The notes under the pieces were generated by a model. That model was not told the DNA's origin and searched no databases. It saw only the letters and a program-made list of their open reading frames with translations. DNA of 34,772 bases from an uncultured Phascolarctobacterium sp. (lineage in GTDB: Bacteria; Bacillota; Negativicutes; Acidaminococcales; Acidaminococcaceae): contig CASEIL010000023.1 of assembly GCA_949288065.1 (NCBI GenBank), positions 1-34,772 on the forward strand. Direction: 5' to 3'. The position numbers were made by a program, and so were the translations under genes. Below, piece by piece: positions 8,683 to 17,820 of this stretch; position 1 is the stretch's first letter; each line of letters opens with the position of its first letter.

Positions 8683-8711
8683 TTGTATTTTTTGTAATTA
8701 GATGCTATAAT
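8683..8711 (+). promoter_or_regulatory. Promoter of the AAA_14/DUF4143 gene
   Basis: TTGTAT (8683-8688), 17 bases, TATAAT (8706-8711). Transcription should begin near 8718, which rules out an upstream in-frame ATG at 8710 and supports the start at 8743. Confidence 0.75.
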
Positions 8712-8742
8712 GTGTTTGTATTATAATGACGGGGGTGCGCCT

Positions 8743-10053
8743 ATGTACCGGATTGCGATGGAAAAACTTTTAAAATGGAAAGACAGCAAGCGACGCAAAC
8801 CGCTTATTATTGAAGGTGCAAGGCAGGTTGGCAAAACCTGGCTGATGAAGGAATTTGGCAAACAGGCTTATAAAGATACCGTTTATATTAACTTCGATTC
8901 TAATTCCAGAATGATGGAGTTATTTACGTCCGATTTAGATACTGACCGCCTGATTATGGGGCTGGAACTGTACGCAGGGCATAAAATTGAGCCAGAGAAC
9001 ACTTTGCTGATTTTTGATGAAGTGCAGGAAGTGCCGCGGGCGTTATCGTCGCTGAAATATTTTTATGAAAATGCACCGCAGTACCATATTGTTTGCGCCG
9101 GGTCGCTGCTCGGCATTGCTTTGCACGAAGGTACTTCTTTCCCGGTAGGCAAGGTTGATTTTTTTAAACTTTATCCGCTTTCCTTTAAGGAGTTTTTGAT
9201 GGCAACCGGCAAGGAGCGTTTTGCTGAACTGCTTGACAAACTGGATTTTGAAATGATAACCAGTTTTAAGCAGACATACATTGACGCTTTGAAGCAGTAT
9301 TATTTTGTCGGCGGTATGCCGGAAGCAGTGCAGAGCTTTGCTGAGGACAAGGATTTTAACGAAGTCCGTAATATTCAAAAACGTATTTTGGCAGCTTATG
9401 AGCAGGATTTTTCCAAGCATGCGCCGAATGAAATAGTTCCTAAAATCCGTATGTTGTGGAACAGTATTCCTTCGCAGCTTGCAAAAGAAAATAAGAAGTT
9501 TATTTACGGCCTTGTCCGCGAGGGCGCGCGTGCCAAAGAATATGAAACAGCGATTATGTGGCTTACCGACTGCGGGCTTGTCCACAAAGTAAGCCGTGTT
9601 AATGCGGCAGGTATTCCGCTGAAAGCTTATGAGGATTTAAAAGCTTTTAAGTTGTTTGTGGTGGATGTTGGGCTGCTTGGGTGCATGACGGGTTTGCGTC
9701 AGCGCACATTGCTTGACGGCAACAGCCTTTTTGTAGAGTTTAAAGGCGCTTTGACGGAGCAATATGTGTGTCAGCAGCTAAAAACCATTGAAGATTTAGG
9801 CATTTATTATTATACTAATGACAGGGGTTCCTGCGAGGTTGACTTTATTGCCGATACCGGCGAACAAATCGTGCCGGTGGAAGTAAAGGCGGAAGTAAAC
9901 CTGCGGGCTAAGAGCCTGAAAACATATCAGGAAAAGTTTTCGCCCGATGTGGCTGTCCGTACTTCGATGGCTGATTTTAAAAGGGAAAACTGGTTGATAA
10001 ATTTGCCGCTTTATGCTGTGGAAGAGCTTGTAAAAACGGTGGAAGGAAATTAA
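8743..10053 (+). CDS. AAA_14/DUF4143 family ATPase
   Basis: P-loop ATPase of a widespread, poorly characterised family. At 436 residues it has the usual length. Walker A is GARQVGKT (residues 25-32) and Walker B is LLIFDEVQE (Asp92/Glu93), followed by a sensor-like CAGSLLGIA and the family's FPVGKVDFFKLYPLSFKEFL. The C-terminal DUF4143 half has a nuclease-fold-like EVDFI and a VPVEVKAE end. I chose ATG 8743, which has GGGGGTG 5-6 bases upstream, because the promoter -10 overlaps the alternative start. It is followed 31 bases later by an ABC transporter gene. Its role is not established, and such genes are common isolated cargo in gut anaerobes. Codon use looks more AT-rich than its neighbours, a possible sign of transfer. 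Confidence 0.85.
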   Translation: MYRIAMEKLLKWKDSKRRKPLIIEGARQVGKTWLMKEFGKQAYKDTVYINFDSNSRMMELFTSDLDTDRLIMGLELYAGHKIEPENTLLIFDEVQEVPRALSSLKYFYENAPQYHIVCAGSLLGIALHEGTSFPVGKVDFFKLYPLSFKEFLMATGKERFAELLDKLDFEMITSFKQTYIDALKQYYFVGGMPEAVQSFAEDKDFNEVRNIQKRILAAYEQDFSKHAPNEIVPKIRMLWNSIPSQLAKENKKFIYGLVREGARAKEYETAIMWLTDCGLVHKVSRVNAAGIPLKAYEDLKAFKLFVVDVGLLGCMTGLRQRTLLDGNSLFVEFKGALTEQYVCQQLKTIEDLGIYYYTNDRGSCEVDFIADTGEQIVPVEVKAEVNLRAKSLKTYQEKFSPDVAVRTSMADFKRENWLINLPLYAVEELVKTVEGN

Positions 10054-10084
10054 ATATACTAACTTGAAATAGAGGGGAATTTGT

Positions 10085-11809
10085 TTGAACAGATTAAAGG
10101 AACAGGGGCGCTTTTTACGCAACGTGTGGCTTTTAACCAAAAGCTACTGGCAGTCGGAAGAGCGCGTTAAGGCTTTTGCCCTGCTTGCCGTCATTATTGC
10201 GCTGACGCTGGCGGTGGTATATGTTATTGTTTTAATAAACGACTGGTTTAATGTTTTTTACGAGGCGCTGCAAAATTACGATACCGAAAAAATTTTTGAC
10301 GAGCTGATTCATTTTTCGTGGCTGGCGGCGCTGTACATTATTTTAATGGTGTATTCGTTTTATTTGCAGCAGGTGCTGATTATTAACTGGCGCCGCTGGC
10401 TGACGGACAGGTACATCGACGAATGGCTGCGTAATAAAACCTACTACCGCTTGCAGGTTTTCGGCGCGGACACCGATAACCCTGACCAGCGTATCAGTGA
10501 GGACGTGCGCCTGTTTGTGGAGATGACGCTGACCTTCAGCATCGGCGTGTTAAAGGCAGTTTGCACCTTTGTATCGTTTGTGGTGGTGCTGTACAAAATT
10601 TCCGGCCCGCTGGATTTTACGCTGCTGGGCCACAGCTTCCACATTGAGGGTTACATGGTGTGGGTGGCGCTGGTGTATTCGGCGCTGGGCACCTGGGTTA
10701 CGCACGTTGTTGGCAAAAAGCTGGTTGGCTTAAACTTTGTGCAGCAGCGTTACGAGGCGGATTTCCGCTTTAGCATGATGCGCATGCGCGAAAATGCTGA
10801 AAGCATTGCTTTTTACAGCGGCGAGGGCCGCGAGGGCAGCGTGTTTAAAAAACGCTTTACGCTGCTTTTGGATAACTTCTGGAAAATCATTCAGAAGCGC
10901 AAACAGCTGATTTGGATTAACTCCGGTTATTCGCAGATTGCAATTATTTTTCCGCTGGTGGTTGCCATGCCTCGTTATTTAGCGCACCAGATTACGCTGG
11001 GCGGACTTATGCAGGTTAGCAACTCCTTTCAGCAGGTGCAAACCTCGCTTTCGTACTTTGTGGATATGTACGCCTCCATTGCAGAATGGCAGTCGGTTGT
11101 AAACCGCTTAACAGGTTTTGGGCTGCACATGCGTGAGGTTAAGCAGAAAAAATTGCAGCCGGATTTGCAGCGCACAGCGGCACAGGGCGCCATTACTGCC
11201 GAAGGGCTGGACATTACCCTGCCGGATGGGCGCGTGCTGGTGGAAAACGCGTCGTTTACCCTGCCGGGCGGCAAAAACATTTTAGTCAAGGGGCCCTCGG
11301 GCAGCGGCAAAAGCACTTTGCTGCGCGTACTGGCGGGCATCTGGCCCTATGTTAAGGGGCGGCTTGCCATGCCGGAAGCAGGCGAGACGATGTTTATTCC
11401 GCAAAAGCCGTATCTGCCGTTAGGCACGCTGCGCGAAGCGCTTTTATACCCCGGCAGCAAAAGCTGTACGGATGAGGAGCTTATTAGCGTGCTGAAGGAG
11501 TGCAGCATTGGCTATTTGGCCGGCAGCTTATACGTTGAGGCGGACTGGAGCCATGTTTTAAGCGGCGGCGAACAGCAGCGCGTGGCGTTTGCGCGCGCCC
11601 TGCTTTATAAGCCTGCGTGGCTGTTTCTGGACGAGGCAACCTCGGCGCTGGACGAAGCCACGGAGCGGGCGATGTACACGCTGCTGGCTGAAAAAATGCC
11701 GCAGACGACGGTTATCAGCATTGGGCACAGAAGCACTTTAAACAGCTTCCACAGTGCGGGGCTGTTTTTGGATAAAGACCGCAGGGAGCTTACCTGCGGG
11801 CAGTTGTAA
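10085..11809 (+). CDS. ABC half-transporter, ABC_membrane_2 / SbmA-BacA-like with fused ATPase (YddA type)
   Basis: Inner-membrane ABC protein with membrane and ATPase domains fused, expected to act as a homodimer. Residues about 20-330 match the SbmA/BacA/ABCD-type domain: several helices, with LINDWFNVFYEALQNYD and a stretch reading FYLQQVLIINWRRWLTDRYI. The ATPase follows: Walker A GPSGSGKST, signature LSGGEQQR, Walker B WLFLDEATSALDE and an H-loop (ISIGHR). Its 574 residues are usual for the family. Relatives move peptides, vitamin B12 or other hydrophobic cargo, and the substrate here is unknown. The likely start is TTG with AGAGGGG upstream. A flavodiiron gene follows after only 19 bases, so they are probably co-transcribed. 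Confidence 0.85.
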   Translation: MNRLKEQGRFLRNVWLLTKSYWQSEERVKAFALLAVIIALTLAVVYVIVLINDWFNVFYEALQNYDTEKIFDELIHFSWLAALYIILMVYSFYLQQVLIINWRRWLTDRYIDEWLRNKTYYRLQVFGADTDNPDQRISEDVRLFVEMTLTFSIGVLKAVCTFVSFVVVLYKISGPLDFTLLGHSFHIEGYMVWVALVYSALGTWVTHVVGKKLVGLNFVQQRYEADFRFSMMRMRENAESIAFYSGEGREGSVFKKRFTLLLDNFWKIIQKRKQLIWINSGYSQIAIIFPLVVAMPRYLAHQITLGGLMQVSNSFQQVQTSLSYFVDMYASIAEWQSVVNRLTGFGLHMREVKQKKLQPDLQRTAAQGAITAEGLDITLPDGRVLVENASFTLPGGKNILVKGPSGSGKSTLLRVLAGIWPYVKGRLAMPEAGETMFIPQKPYLPLGTLREALLYPGSKSCTDEELISVLKECSIGYLAGSLYVEADWSHVLSGGEQQRVAFARALLYKPAWLFLDEATSALDEATERAMYTLLAEKMPQTTVISIGHRSTLNSFHSAGLFLDKDRRELTCGQL

Positions 11810-11828
11810 TTTTAAGGAGGTACCGACG

Positions 11829-12998
11829 ATGATGCCAATGGAAATAGCGCCTAAAATTTATGATGTGGGCGTTACAGACTGGACTGTAAGGGATTTTCAC
11901 GGTTATAAAACGGAGCGCGGCGCAAGCTACAACAGCTATTTGATTGTGGATGAAAAAATCTGCCTTATCGACACCGTTAAGGCGTGCTATGCCGACGAGC
12001 TTTTGGAGAAAATCAGCCGCGTGGTGGACCCTGCCAAAATAGATTACGTTGTGGTGAACCATGTGGAGCCGGACCATGCCGGTGCGCTGCCCGCAGTTTT
12101 AAAGGCTGCGCCAAACGCCAAATTTGTTATTACCATGCAGGGCAAAAACGAGGCGCTTGTGCATTACGGCGAGGGCTTTGACTTTATGGTAGTTAAAGAG
12201 GGCGACAAAATAAGCCTTGGCAGCCGCGAGCTGGCCTTTGTGCCGATGCCGATGCTGCACTGGCCTGATAACATGGTAACTTACTGCCCGCAGGACGGCA
12301 TTTTGTTCAGCAACGACGCTTTTGGGCAGCATTACGCCAATAGCAAACGCTTCGACGACGAAGTGGACGAATACGTTTTGTTTTACGAGGCGAAAAAATA
12401 TTTTGCGAACATTTTGTGGCCTTACGCACGCTTAATTGGCGGCGCGCTTAAAAAGGCAGCCGCGCTGGATGTAAAAATGATTGCACCGGCGCACGGCATT
12501 ATCTGGCGCAGCATGGTGGATAAGATTTTGGAGCGCTATGCGGTGTGGGGCGCAGGTATGCAGGACGGCAGCCTGGTTATTGCCTACGACACGATGTGGG
12601 GCAGCACCGAAACGCTGGCGCGCGCGATGGTGGAAGGCGCAGCGGCGGCAGGCGTGCATACCAAACTTTTGCGTATGGATAGAACGCCTTGCAGTACGGT
12701 AGCAGTGGATTTGTTTGAGGCAAGCGGCCTTTTGGTTGGTTCGCCAACCTTAAACAGCGGCATGATGCAGACCATTGGCGGCATGCTGGTATACCTTAAG
12801 GGTTTGCAGCCCAAGGGCAAAAAGGCGGCGGCGTTCGGTACCTTTGGTTGGGCAGGCGGCGCGCAGAAGGACATGGAAGCAATGCTGACGGCGGCAGGCT
12901 GCGATTTGCAGCAGGGATTTACCTGTAAGTGGCGCGCCAGCGCGGACGACGTGGCGGCGGCACGCCAGTTTGCTTACGATTTTGCTAAAAGCCTGTAA
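11829..12998 (+). CDS. Flavodiiron protein, class A (FprA-like, oxygen/NO reductase)
   Basis: Cytoplasmic detoxifying enzyme that reduces O2 to water and/or NO to N2O in anaerobes. The N-terminal metallo-beta-lactamase-like domain shows the full diiron ligand set: HVEPDH (His78, Glu80, Asp82, His83), His144 in LHWPDN, Asp163 in SNDAFGQH and His222 in PAHGIIWR. The C-terminal flavodoxin domain (about residues 250-389) starts IAYDTMWGSTE and binds FMN. No rubredoxin domain is attached, so an external electron donor is needed. AAGGAGG (11814-11820) sits 8 bases before the ATG at 11829, which is preferred over an in-frame ATG at 11754 inside the upstream gene. The length of 389 residues is usual. 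Confidence 0.93.
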   Translation: MMPMEIAPKIYDVGVTDWTVRDFHGYKTERGASYNSYLIVDEKICLIDTVKACYADELLEKISRVVDPAKIDYVVVNHVEPDHAGALPAVLKAAPNAKFVITMQGKNEALVHYGEGFDFMVVKEGDKISLGSRELAFVPMPMLHWPDNMVTYCPQDGILFSNDAFGQHYANSKRFDDEVDEYVLFYEAKKYFANILWPYARLIGGALKKAAALDVKMIAPAHGIIWRSMVDKILERYAVWGAGMQDGSLVIAYDTMWGSTETLARAMVEGAAAAGVHTKLLRMDRTPCSTVAVDLFEASGLLVGSPTLNSGMMQTIGGMLVYLKGLQPKGKKAAAFGTFGWAGGAQKDMEAMLTAAGCDLQQGFTCKWRASADDVAAARQFAYDFAKSL

Positions 12999-13010
12999 CA
13001 AAAATTAAAC

Positions 13011-13052
13011 GGCGGCGGTGGAATTTACAAAAATTTCATCGCTGCTTTTTTA
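13011..13052 (+). terminator. Intrinsic terminator after the flavodiiron gene
   Basis: A 16-bp stem with several G-T pairs (arms 13011-13026 and 13031-13046) and a 4-base loop runs into a stretch of six Ts. It closes the 8743-12998 transcript. Confidence 0.8.
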
Positions 13053-13060
13053 TTTATGCC

Positions 13061-13089
13061 TTGCCAAAAGTCGAAAAGTCAAATATAAT
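13061..13089 (+). promoter_or_regulatory. ctsR-clpC promoter with CtsR-like direct repeat
   Basis: TTGCCA (13061-13066), 17 bases, TATAAT (13084-13089). Inside the spacer lie AGTCGAA (13069-13075) and AGTCAAA (13077-13083), which resemble the two heptads of a CtsR box (consensus GGTCAAA). They are one base apart rather than the usual three. The overlap with the promoter fits autorepression by CtsR. Confidence 0.65.
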
Positions 13090-13134
13090 AAATGTAAAAC
13101 TATAATCATCAAATTTTTTATGGGGTAATCAGAT

Positions 13135-13545
13135 ATGAGAAATCTTGCTGATGCAATAGAAAACTTTATTATCCGCCAGCTTTTGGAGGACAGCGAGGAA
13201 ACCGTGCTGGTGCAGCGCAACGAGCTTGCCGATAAGCTTTCGTGCGCGCCCTCGCAGATAAGCTATGTTTTAAGCACGCGCTTTACGCCGGAAAAAGGGT
13301 ATTTGGTAGAATCGCGCCGTGGCAGCGGCGGCTTTGTACGCATTGTGCGCGTTGCCCCGCCCAAAAAGGCGGAAAAGCACAAGGAAACCGCACAGGAGCT
13401 TTTGGAACACTGGGCACAGCGCGGCCTTGTAACCGGGCGCGAATACACGCTTTTAAAATATATGCTGGAGATTATTAACGCAGACGAAAAGAAGAAAATT
13501 ACCGTACTGCAAAACGCCATAACAAAGATGATGCAGGTGAGGTGA
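13135..13545 (+). CDS. ctsR: Transcriptional repressor of class III heat-shock genes, CtsR
   Basis: DNA-binding repressor of clp genes in Firmicutes. Residues 1-60 form the winged helix-turn-helix (LADAIENFIIRQLLEDS, then QISYVLSTRFTPEKGYLVESRRGSGGFVRI with the family's glycine-rich wing). The C-terminal helical dimerisation domain follows (TAQELLEHWAQRGLV). At 136 residues it is slightly shorter than the usual ~150. It is the first gene of ctsR-clpC-radA and lies 46 bases downstream of a promoter that carries a CtsR-like repeat, so autoregulation is expected. In Bacillus, CtsR activity is controlled with McsA and McsB; neither gene follows here. Confidence 0.93.
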   Translation: MRNLADAIENFIIRQLLEDSEETVLVQRNELADKLSCAPSQISYVLSTRFTPEKGYLVESRRGSGGFVRIVRVAPPKKAEKHKETAQELLEHWAQRGLVTGREYTLLKYMLEIINADEKKKITVLQNAITKMMQVR

Positions 13546-13550
13546 AGAAC

Positions 13551-16265
13551 ATGTTATGCCAAAAATGCGGCAAAAAAGAAGCCGTGGTGCACGTTGTGTG
13601 CATGATAAACAACAAACAGATAGATAAATGGCTGTGCGCGGACTGCGCCGAAAAGCTGATGCCTTACGCTATCGGTGCGGGCAGCGGGCGTGCTGTGGAC
13701 CCGCGCAGCTTACTGGAAAGTTTATTTTTTAATAACGAACAGCAGCAGCCGCAGCCGCGGGAGCGCCGTTTTACCAAAAGGATGCACTCTATTTTAGAGA
13801 ACGCCATGCGCAGCGCGCTGGATCGCGGGCACGACCATCTCGGCACGGAGCATTTGCTTTTGGCGCTTTTAAACGAAAAGGACTGCTATGGCATGCGCGT
13901 GCTGGAAAAGCTGGGCGTAAACACCATCGCCGTGGCGGAAGAGCTGGAAAAAACCATGGACCCGGCGGGTAATTTGCAAATCATCATCGGCTATACGCCG
14001 CGTGCCAAACGCGCGCTGGAAATTGCTGCCGAAACCGCACTGTCGCTGAAATCGCCGCAGGTAGGCTCAGAGCATTTGCTGATGGGCATTCTGCGCGAGG
14101 CAGAGGGCATGGGCGGTAACGTGCTGCGCAAGTTTAACATTTCTGCCGAGCAGGTGTGGAACATTATCCGCTCCATCCGCGAGCACCAGCCTGCCGTGCC
14201 CGGCTTTGAGGAGCAGGAGCTGCCGGATTACGGCGAAATGCCGGAGGAAGCCTCGCTGGAGGTATTGAACGATTTTGGGCGCAACCTGAACGAGCTGGCT
14301 GCCGAGGGCAAAATTGACCCTGTTATCGGCAGGGAAACCGAGATTGAAAGGGTTATCCAGATTTTATGCCGCCGCACCAAAAACAATCCGGTGTTGATTG
14401 GCGAGGCGGGCGTTGGCAAAACCTCCGTTGCCGAAGGGCTGGCGCAGCGCATTGTGGAAGGCAAGGTGCCGGAGCTTTTGCGCAACAAAACAGTTTTTTC
14501 GCTGGAGATTGGCTATTTAGTGGCCGGTGCCAAATACCGGGGCGATTTTGAAGAGCGCCTGCGCGATATTTTGGAAACGATTAAGGAAAACAAGGATATA
14601 ATTTTATTTATCGACGAGCTGCACACTATTATCGGCGCGGGCGCTGGCGAAGGCGGCACGGACGCTGCCAACATTATTAAACCGGCGCTGGCAAGGGGCG
14701 AACTGCAGGTTGTGGGCGCAACCACGCTTGCCGAATACCGCAAGCACATTGAAAAGGATGCTGCGCTGGAACGACGCTTTCAGCCTGTGATGGTAAGCGC
14801 GCCGGACAGCGAGGCGGCGCTGGCTATTTTGCAGGGCCTGCGCAAAAAGTATGAGGAGTTCCATAATCTGCACGTTACGGACGAGGCGCTGGCGGCGGCG
14901 GTAAGGCTCAGCAACCGCTACATTACCGACCGCAACCTGCCGGATAAGGCCATCGACCTGATGGACGAGGCCTGCGCCAAGGTTAAGCTGCAAAACTACA
15001 AGCTCTCCATCCCAATAGTGGAAAAAGAAAAGGAACTGGCCAGGGTGCGCCGCGAAAAAGCGGAGGCTATTGCTAACCAGCAGTACGAGCGTGCCGCACA
15101 GCTGCGCGACCATGAAGCCATTTTAGAAATGGCGCTGGAATTTGAAAAAGGCACCTACGATAACGCCGTAAGCAAGGCAGCAAGCGTTACGGAAGAGGAT
15201 ATTGCCTCCGTCATCTCGCAGTGGCTCAACATTCCGCTGCAAAAGCTTACGCAGAGCGAAAGCGAGCGCCTGCTGCACATGGAGGACGATTTGCATAAGC
15301 GCGTCATCGGGCAGAACGAAGCGGTGGAAGCCGTTGCCAAAGCCATCCGCCGTGCGCGTGCAGGCTTTAAGGATAAAAACCGCCCGGTAGGTTCGTTTCT
15401 GTTCCTCGGCCCGACGGGCGTGGGCAAAACGGAACTTGCCAAGGCGCTGGCAGAAAATATGTTCGGCGACGAGCGCGCGCTGATACGCTTTGATATGTCC
15501 GAATACATGGAAAAACACACCGCCTCGCGCCTTGTTGGCGCACCCCCGGGCTATGTGGGCTACGAGGAGGGCGGCCAGCTTACCGACGCTGTGCGCAGAA
15601 GGCCGTATTCCATTGTACTGCTGGACGAAATTGAAAAGGCGCACCCGGACGTATTTAACCTGCTTTTGCAGATTATGGAGGACGGCCGCCTTACCGACGG
15701 GCACGGGCGCACCACGGACTTCCGCAACTGCGTGATAATTATGACGAGCAACGCCGGTGCGCGCCTGCTGGCGGATAGCAAGCCTTTAGGCTTCAGCCTT
15801 GGCGAGAGCGAGGAAAGCGCCAGCCGCAAGGATAAGGTGCTGGCGGAGATTAAGCACGTTTTCCGCCCTGAATTTTTGAACAGGATTGATGAAATTTTAG
15901 TGTTTGACCAGCTGCATTACGACGAGCTGGTGCAGATTATAAAAAATATGCTGCGCGAGCTGCGCGCCAAACTTGCCGAAAACGGGCTGACTTTAGAAAT
16001 TACGCAGGAAGCGCGCGAGCTTCTGGTTAAGGAAGGCCGCGACACGCGCTACGGTGCAAGGCCTTTGCGCCGCGCCGTGCGGAAAATGCTGGAGGACCCC
16101 GTAAGCGATTTGTACCTTGCCGGCAGGTTTAAGGCAGGCGATACCATTTGCGCCAGCGTGGGCGAGGGCGGCAGGATAGTTTTTACGCCCAAAAAGGTAG
16201 AGGTTGTGGTAACGCATGAAGAAATACACCCGGCGGAGGTAAACAATGGCCAGAACCAAAACTAA
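13551..16265 (+). CDS. clpC: ClpC-type AAA+ unfoldase with N-terminal McsA/ClpE-like zinc finger
   Basis: Double-ring ATPase that unfolds substrates for ClpP. The 904 residues begin with a four-cysteine zinc finger (Cys3, Cys6, Cys29, Cys32) like those of McsA and ClpE. A short linker leads to two Clp_N repeats (about residues 68-215). AAA1 follows (GEAGVGKTS near 283), then a middle coiled-coil/UVR-like region (about 480-540), and AAA2 (GPTGVGKTE near 620, Walker [13 protein letters not shown]). The loop KPLGFSLG carries an LGF tripeptide expected to dock on ClpP. ATG 13551 is chosen for its GAGG spacing; a GTG at 13542 overlaps ctsR. Its end overlaps radA by 20 bases. Standard ClpC is about 810-830 residues, so the finger is an addition. 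No separate mcsA or mcsB lies here. Confidence 0.93.
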   Translation: MLCQKCGKKEAVVHVVCMINNKQIDKWLCADCAEKLMPYAIGAGSGRAVDPRSLLESLFFNNEQQQPQPRERRFTKRMHSILENAMRSALDRGHDHLGTEHLLLALLNEKDCYGMRVLEKLGVNTIAVAEELEKTMDPAGNLQIIIGYTPRAKRALEIAAETALSLKSPQVGSEHLLMGILREAEGMGGNVLRKFNISAEQVWNIIRSIREHQPAVPGFEEQELPDYGEMPEEASLEVLNDFGRNLNELAAEGKIDPVIGRETEIERVIQILCRRTKNNPVLIGEAGVGKTSVAEGLAQRIVEGKVPELLRNKTVFSLEIGYLVAGAKYRGDFEERLRDILETIKENKDIILFIDELHTIIGAGAGEGGTDAANIIKPALARGELQVVGATTLAEYRKHIEKDAALERRFQPVMVSAPDSEAALAILQGLRKKYEEFHNLHVTDEALAAAVRLSNRYITDRNLPDKAIDLMDEACAKVKLQNYKLSIPIVEKEKELARVRREKAEAIANQQYERAAQLRDHEAILEMALEFEKGTYDNAVSKAASVTEEDIASVISQWLNIPLQKLTQSESERLLHMEDDLHKRVIGQNEAVEAVAKAIRRARAGFKDKNRPVGSFLFLGPTGVGKTELAKALAENMFGDERALIRFDMSEYMEKHTASRLVGAPPGYVGYEEGGQLTDAVRRRPYSIVLLDEIEKAHPDVFNLLLQIMEDGRLTDGHGRTTDFRNCVIIMTSNAGARLLADSKPLGFSLGESEESASRKDKVLAEIKHVFRPEFLNRIDEILVFDQLHYDELVQIIKNMLRELRAKLAENGLTLEITQEARELLVKEGRDTRYGARPLRRAVRKMLEDPVSDLYLAGRFKAGDTICASVGEGGRIVFTPKKVEVVVTHEEIHPAEVNNGQNQN

Positions 16266-17604
16266 ATTTGTGTGCCAGAACTGCGGCTACACGGCTGCCA
16301 AATGGCTGGGGCGCTGCCCGGAATGCGGCAGCTGGGACAGCCTTGTGGAGGAACTGGAAACACCGGCCAAGCCCCAGCAGAGCTATTTAATGCCGCAGGA
16401 GGCGCCGAAGCCGAAAACACTGGACAAGGTAATGCTTACCGAGGTAAAGCGCCTTACAACCGGCATTAACGAGTTTGACCGTGTGCTGGGCGGAGGGCTG
16501 GTGCCGGGCAGCCTGGTGCTTTTGGGCGGCGACCCGGGCATTGGCAAATCAACCATGCTTTTGGACGCAGGTATGCGCTTTGCCGCCAACAACATTAAGG
16601 TTTTATATGTGTCGGGCGAGGAAAGCGAAGCACAGACGGCGATGCGTGCGCGCAGGCTGGGCAAGCCCGGCGCAGCGCTTCTGGTAATGACGGCGACGGA
16701 CCTTGACGCCGTGCTGTTGCAGGCCAAAGAAGTGCAGCCGCAGATACTTGTTATAGATTCCATTCAGACCATGTACAACGCCGAGCTGCAAACGGCGGCG
16801 GGCAGCGTGGGGCAGGTGCGCGAATGTACCGCCAAACTGCTGCGTTTTGCCAAAGCAACGGGCATTGCGGTTATCATCATCGGGCACGTTACTAAGGACG
16901 GCAACATCGCCGGGCCGCGCCTTTTGGAGCACATGGTGGACGTGGTATTGCAGTTTGAAGGCGAACGCTCCTATTCCTTCCGCGTTTTGCGTGCGTTGAA
17001 AAACCGCTTTGGCTCCACCAGCGAAAGCGGAATTTTCTCGATGGAAACAGGCGGGCTGAAGGAGGTTGCCAACCCTGCCGGGCTGTTTTTGGAGAACCGC
17101 GCCGAAAACGCGCCGGGCAGCGTGGTGTGCGCCTGCATGGAGGGCAACCGCCCGATAATGGTAGAGGTGCAGGCGCTGGTTGCCAAAACGCCTTACGGTA
17201 TGCCGCGGCGCACAGCAGTTGGCTTTGATTACAACCGCGTAAATATGTTGCTGGCGATTTTAGAGCGCCGTTTGGGCATGGACTTTGGCAATTTTGACGC
17301 TTATTTAAACGTGGTAGGCGGCATGAAAATTACAGAGCCCTCGGCAGATTTGGCTGCTGCTGCGGCGCTGGTATCGAGCTACCGCAACAAGCCCGTGCCG
17401 CACGGAGTGCTGGCAGTGGGCGAGGTAGGCTTGACGGGCGAAATACGCCGCGTGGCGGGAACGGAGCGGCGCATACGCGACGCCGCCAACCTTGGCTTTA
17501 CCAAATTTGTGGTGCCTAAGGGCAAACTGAATATGGAACAAAAAACGCCGGGCATCTTTCAGGCAGCAACGCTGGAAGAAGCACTGGACGCAATTTTTAA
17601 CTAA
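16246..17604 (+). CDS. radA: DNA repair protein RadA (Sms)
   Basis: RecA-like helicase that promotes branch migration in recombination and repair. Visible parts: a C4 zinc finger (Cys10, Cys13, Cys24, Cys27 in the pattern CQNCGY...CPECGSW), a RecA core with Walker A GGDPGIGKST (residues about 94-103), the RadA-specific KNRFG (252-256), and a C-terminal Lon-protease-like domain. At 452 residues it has the usual length. The ATG has GGAGG 7 bases upstream and lies within the last codons of clpC, so translation is probably coupled. The ctsR-clpC-radA order is standard for Firmicutes. Transcription ends at the hairpin that overlaps its stop codon. Confidence 0.96.
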   Translation: MARTKTKFVCQNCGYTAAKWLGRCPECGSWDSLVEELETPAKPQQSYLMPQEAPKPKTLDKVMLTEVKRLTTGINEFDRVLGGGLVPGSLVLLGGDPGIGKSTMLLDAGMRFAANNIKVLYVSGEESEAQTAMRARRLGKPGAALLVMTATDLDAVLLQAKEVQPQILVIDSIQTMYNAELQTAAGSVGQVRECTAKLLRFAKATGIAVIIIGHVTKDGNIAGPRLLEHMVDVVLQFEGERSYSFRVLRALKNRFGSTSESGIFSMETGGLKEVANPAGLFLENRAENAPGSVVCACMEGNRPIMVEVQALVAKTPYGMPRRTAVGFDYNRVNMLLAILERRLGMDFGNFDAYLNVVGGMKITEPSADLAAAAALVSSYRNKPVPHGVLAVGEVGLTGEIRRVAGTERRIRDAANLGFTKFVVPKGKLNMEQKTPGIFQAATLEEALDAIFN

Positions 17605-17630
17605 AACGGGCCCTGCGCCCGTTTTGTTTT
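17603..17630 (+). terminator. Intrinsic terminator of ctsR-clpC-radA
   Basis: A 9-bp perfect stem AAAACGGGC/GCCCGTTTT with a 5-base loop is followed by a T-rich tail. Its left arm overlaps the radA stop codon. Confidence 0.88.
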
Positions 17631-17704
17631 TGTGTTTAGGGCAGGATAGGGGAGAAGATGGGCAAATATGCCTGTATATGCGGCAAAATGCGGCGCAAAA
17701 CTGA

Positions 17705-17733
17705 TTGACACATATAACTTACTGTGATAAAAT
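17705..17733 (+). promoter_or_regulatory. Upstream tandem promoter of carD
   Basis: TTGACA (17705-17710), 17 bases, TAAAAT (17728-17733). It is the first of two near-consensus promoters before carD. Confidence 0.7.
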
Positions 17734-17742
17734 AAATAAATT

Positions 17743-17771
17743 TTGACATTTTTGCCCCTTGGTGTTACAAT
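17743..17771 (+). promoter_or_regulatory. Proximal promoter of carD
   Basis: TTGACA (17743-17748), 17 bases, TACAAT (17766-17771), about 50 bases before the carD ATG. Confidence 0.82.
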
Positions 17772-17820
17772 AAAAGAGTATTAGAGCAAAGACAGGTATT
17801 TTGTTCAAGGAGGGGCGCCA

